This document shows positions 3,597-5,147 of a DNA stretch of 5,147 nt, piece by piece. The DNA lies in the NCBI GenBank assembly GCA_023428655.1, contig JAEYXC010000214.1, forward strand, positions 1 through 5,147, written 5' to 3'. The notes beneath the pieces are model-generated. The model worked only from the letters and a program-made list of their open reading frames with translations, ran no database searches and was not told the DNA's origin. Numbering within the stretch: position 1 is the first letter of the stretch; each line of letters opens with the position of its first letter. The DNA comes from Bacillota bacterium (GTDB lineage Bacteria > Bacillota > Clostridia > Lachnospirales > Lachnospiraceae). The position numbers were made by a program, and so were the translations under genes.

Positions 3597-5147
3597 TTAT
3601 AAAACAGTGTCTACCTTCTTCATGATGATCAGCTTATCGCCTTCCTTAATCCGATCATCCTCTAACTCATTTACCGACATAATGTTATCCACGGTAGTGT
3701 AATATTTCTTCGCGATATTCCACAGAGTATCATCCCTTTTAACGACATAACCAATAATTCCAGGCATAGCCTGCAGCTTCTCCAGATCCAGTGGATTTAC
3801 TACAACATCGGTAATGATCGGCTCTGTAATAACGTCAAATACAATTGTATTGAGATTAATGGTAGCCTTTACCTCAATCTCCTCACCATCCAGCATCATA
3901 ACACTCAACTGGTCGATGCAGGGTTTAACTTCATAGTTACTGCCCGGCTTCATTCCCTTCAGTTCAATTAACTGGGAGAAGGGAATAACCCCTTTGATGG
4001 AATTCATGGGCCTGCGATCATCCTCTGAGATGTATAGGATATTAACCTCGACGATACCTTCCACCTGAAGCTCTGTTCCTTCTGCCATCACATCATCAAT
4101 CTGGATATCCCCGCTTGCATGACAAATTTGAAGAATTCTTGGCTGGTCGTCCGTTACTCTGATACGATCTGCGATTCGGTATTTACTGTTGTTTTTGATC
4201 ACCAGATTCTCATAGTCTGCATTTCGAACGATTGGTGTAATTTCCTTCAGAGGACTATAAATATCACATAGAATCTCCGGTTCACAGGTCTCATATACCT
4301 TTATACCAAGATCCAGTATGACTTCCAGGTCAATAACCCGGGTCTCACCATCCGGATCCGGCTTTACTTCAAGGCTTTTTTTGGAGATACTGAAGGTAAT
4401 ATCCTCAATCATCTCTTCTGAGCAGCCATTGCAATCAATGCTTCCACTGAAGGGAACCTCTGTCTCGAAGTATTCCATTGGATTCTCTTCATCCTCGGTG
4501 GTATAGAGGATAAACATCGGCAATTCACCCTTAATGGTGAATTTGTCGTCTAGAAGTCTTACCTCTACATTACTAAGACTCACATCCGAAAAGAGAAGAG
4601 CATTGATGTTACCCTTGTTTGTCGGCAGCATAATCTCATCTTTTATACGGAAGGTATCCCTTTTATTAATGGCTACATTGGTTACCTCAATCTTCTTATT
4701 TATGTACTGTACATCCTCAGAGCCTTCTACCATGACTGCTGTTTCCTCATCATAAAGCTCCTCGACTGCCACATATAAACGAACAATTGATTTTACGCTC
4801 ATTTTTCTGGAATTAATAAGACCGGTCGACAGGTCCTCCAGCTCCCACTTAACTATGGGATCATCATCAGAGCAGTTGACATCCATATTAATCACTTCAT
4901 CAAAGGGAATCTCTCCGGAGATATTATGGATTGGTCTTGCATCCCCATCGCACAAATAGAGAACATTGAAGCCAAGGGCTCCCTTTACCATAAGTTTTCC
5001 GTTCATTGCTTTAATATCATTAATTTTGATTTCGCCCTGCCCTGTAATAATCTGATCAATGTCCGGTTTCACATCAGGGACATTAAAGTCATCGTCCAAT
5101 GTAAGCTGCAGGGTGCTCTTACATTTCAATTTATTCATATGAATATT
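3597..5147 (-). CDS. sipL: SipL-like spore protein: three DUF3794 (SPOCS) repeats plus C-terminal LysM (5' end outside window)
   Basis: At least 513 residues are visible from the ATG at 5138. Three related SPOCS/DUF3794 units can be seen. Unit 1 is about 15-90 (LDDDFNVPDVKPDIDQII, then GKLMVKGALGFNVLYL and GEIPFDEVI). Unit 2 is about 160-240 (FRIKDEIMLP, FTIKGELPMFILYT, EVPFSGSI). Unit 3 is about 320-395 (YRIADRIRVTDDQPRI, LQVEGIVEVNILYI, GVIPFSQLI). Each shows the pattern x-V-K/E-G-x-L/V-x-x-x-I/V-L-Y followed by x-I/V-P-F. A LysM domain closes the protein (about 463-507: YVVKRDDTLWNIAKKYYTTVDNIMSVNEL). This is the architecture and size of Clostridioides difficile SipL, which binds the spore-coat ATPase SpoIVA through its LysM domain in the mother cell during forespore encasement. 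The frame is still open upstream of 5138 (Asn-Ile-His to the window edge) and no ribosome binding site is seen there, so the real start is probably outside. The gene ends in TAA with a strong terminator behind it. Confidence 0.85.
   Translation of the reverse strand, partial: NIHMNKLKCKSTLQLTLDDDFNVPDVKPDIDQIITGQGEIKINDIKAMNGKLMVKGALGFNVLYLCDGDARPIHNISGEIPFDEVINMDVNCSDDDPIVKWELEDLSTGLINSRKMSVKSIVRLYVAVEELYDEETAVMVEGSEDVQYINKKIEVTNVAINKRDTFRIKDEIMLPTNKGNINALLFSDVSLSNVEVRLLDDKFTIKGELPMFILYTTEDEENPMEYFETEVPFSGSIDCNGCSEEMIEDITFSISKKSLEVKPDPDGETRVIDLEVILDLGIKVYETCEPEILCDIYSPLKEITPIVRNADYENLVIKNNSKYRIADRIRVTDDQPRILQICHASGDIQIDDVMAEGTELQVEGIVEVNILYISEDDRRPMNSIKGVIPFSQLIELKGMKPGSNYEVKPCIDQLSVMMLDGEEIEVKATINLNTIVFDVITEPIITDVVVNPLDLEKLQAMPGIIGYVVKRDDTLWNIAKKYYTTVDNIMSVNELEDDRIKEGDKLIIMKKVDTVL

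Noticed and set aside
3463..3702. 79-codon + strand frame across the terminator
   Set aside because: It runs through a strong intrinsic terminator and into the antisense of the sipL-like gene.
4318..4755. Two + strand frames antisense to the sipL-like gene
   Set aside because: Shadow frames; serine-rich translations typical of the reverse of an acidic protein gene.

Overview
The window looks like chromosome of a spore-forming, low-to-moderate GC Firmicute of the Clostridia, most plausibly Lachnospiraceae. The evidence is a SipL-type protein (DUF3794/SPOCS repeats plus LysM) of the clostridial spore-coat pathway, a small soluble protein carrying a WGVEQTS...FAKALSGGD signature that I remember from Lachnospiraceae, strong GGAGG ribosome binding sites, and a mix of roughly 50% GC and AT-rich genes. 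The taxonomic call comes from protein style, not from a search.

Left part (1-2018, + strand): the tail of ispE (isoprenoid precursor synthesis) is followed 55 bp later by a complete 12-helix MFS transporter. Two bases after its stop comes a RimJ/RimL-type GNAT acetyltransferase with its own good ribosome binding site. The three genes are co-directional and probably partly co-transcribed. The acetyltransferase is clearly more AT-rich than the transporter.

Middle (2019-2551): no protein gene. It holds two small hairpins, an 11-bp tandem repeat, a very long imperfect palindrome (2216-2417, about 86 base pairs when folded as + strand RNA, 7-nt loop, followed by TTTTT), and then almost seven copies of a 14-bp AT-rich direct repeat (2439-2534). 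The long hairpin has ten G-U wobbles but only two A-C mismatches when read as + strand RNA, so it looks like a structured RNA or a MITE-like element rather than a neutral DNA palindrome.

Right part (2552-5147, - strand): a small uncharacterised protein gene (start corrected to 3148) stops at an amber codon at 2657-2659. The same frame then continues for 34 protein-like codons to a second TAG at 2552-2554, so the gene appears to be truncated by a nonsense mutation or read through. Upstream of it are a leader of more than 100 nt, a possible SigD-like promoter, and a strong bidirectional terminator (3535-3583) that ends the sipL-like gene. The sipL-like gene runs off the right edge: its frame is still open at 5147, and the true start is probably outside the window.

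The genes do not form one obvious pathway. The most interesting material lies between the GNAT gene and the sipL-like gene: the giant hairpin, the 14-bp repeat array and the amber-interrupted gene.
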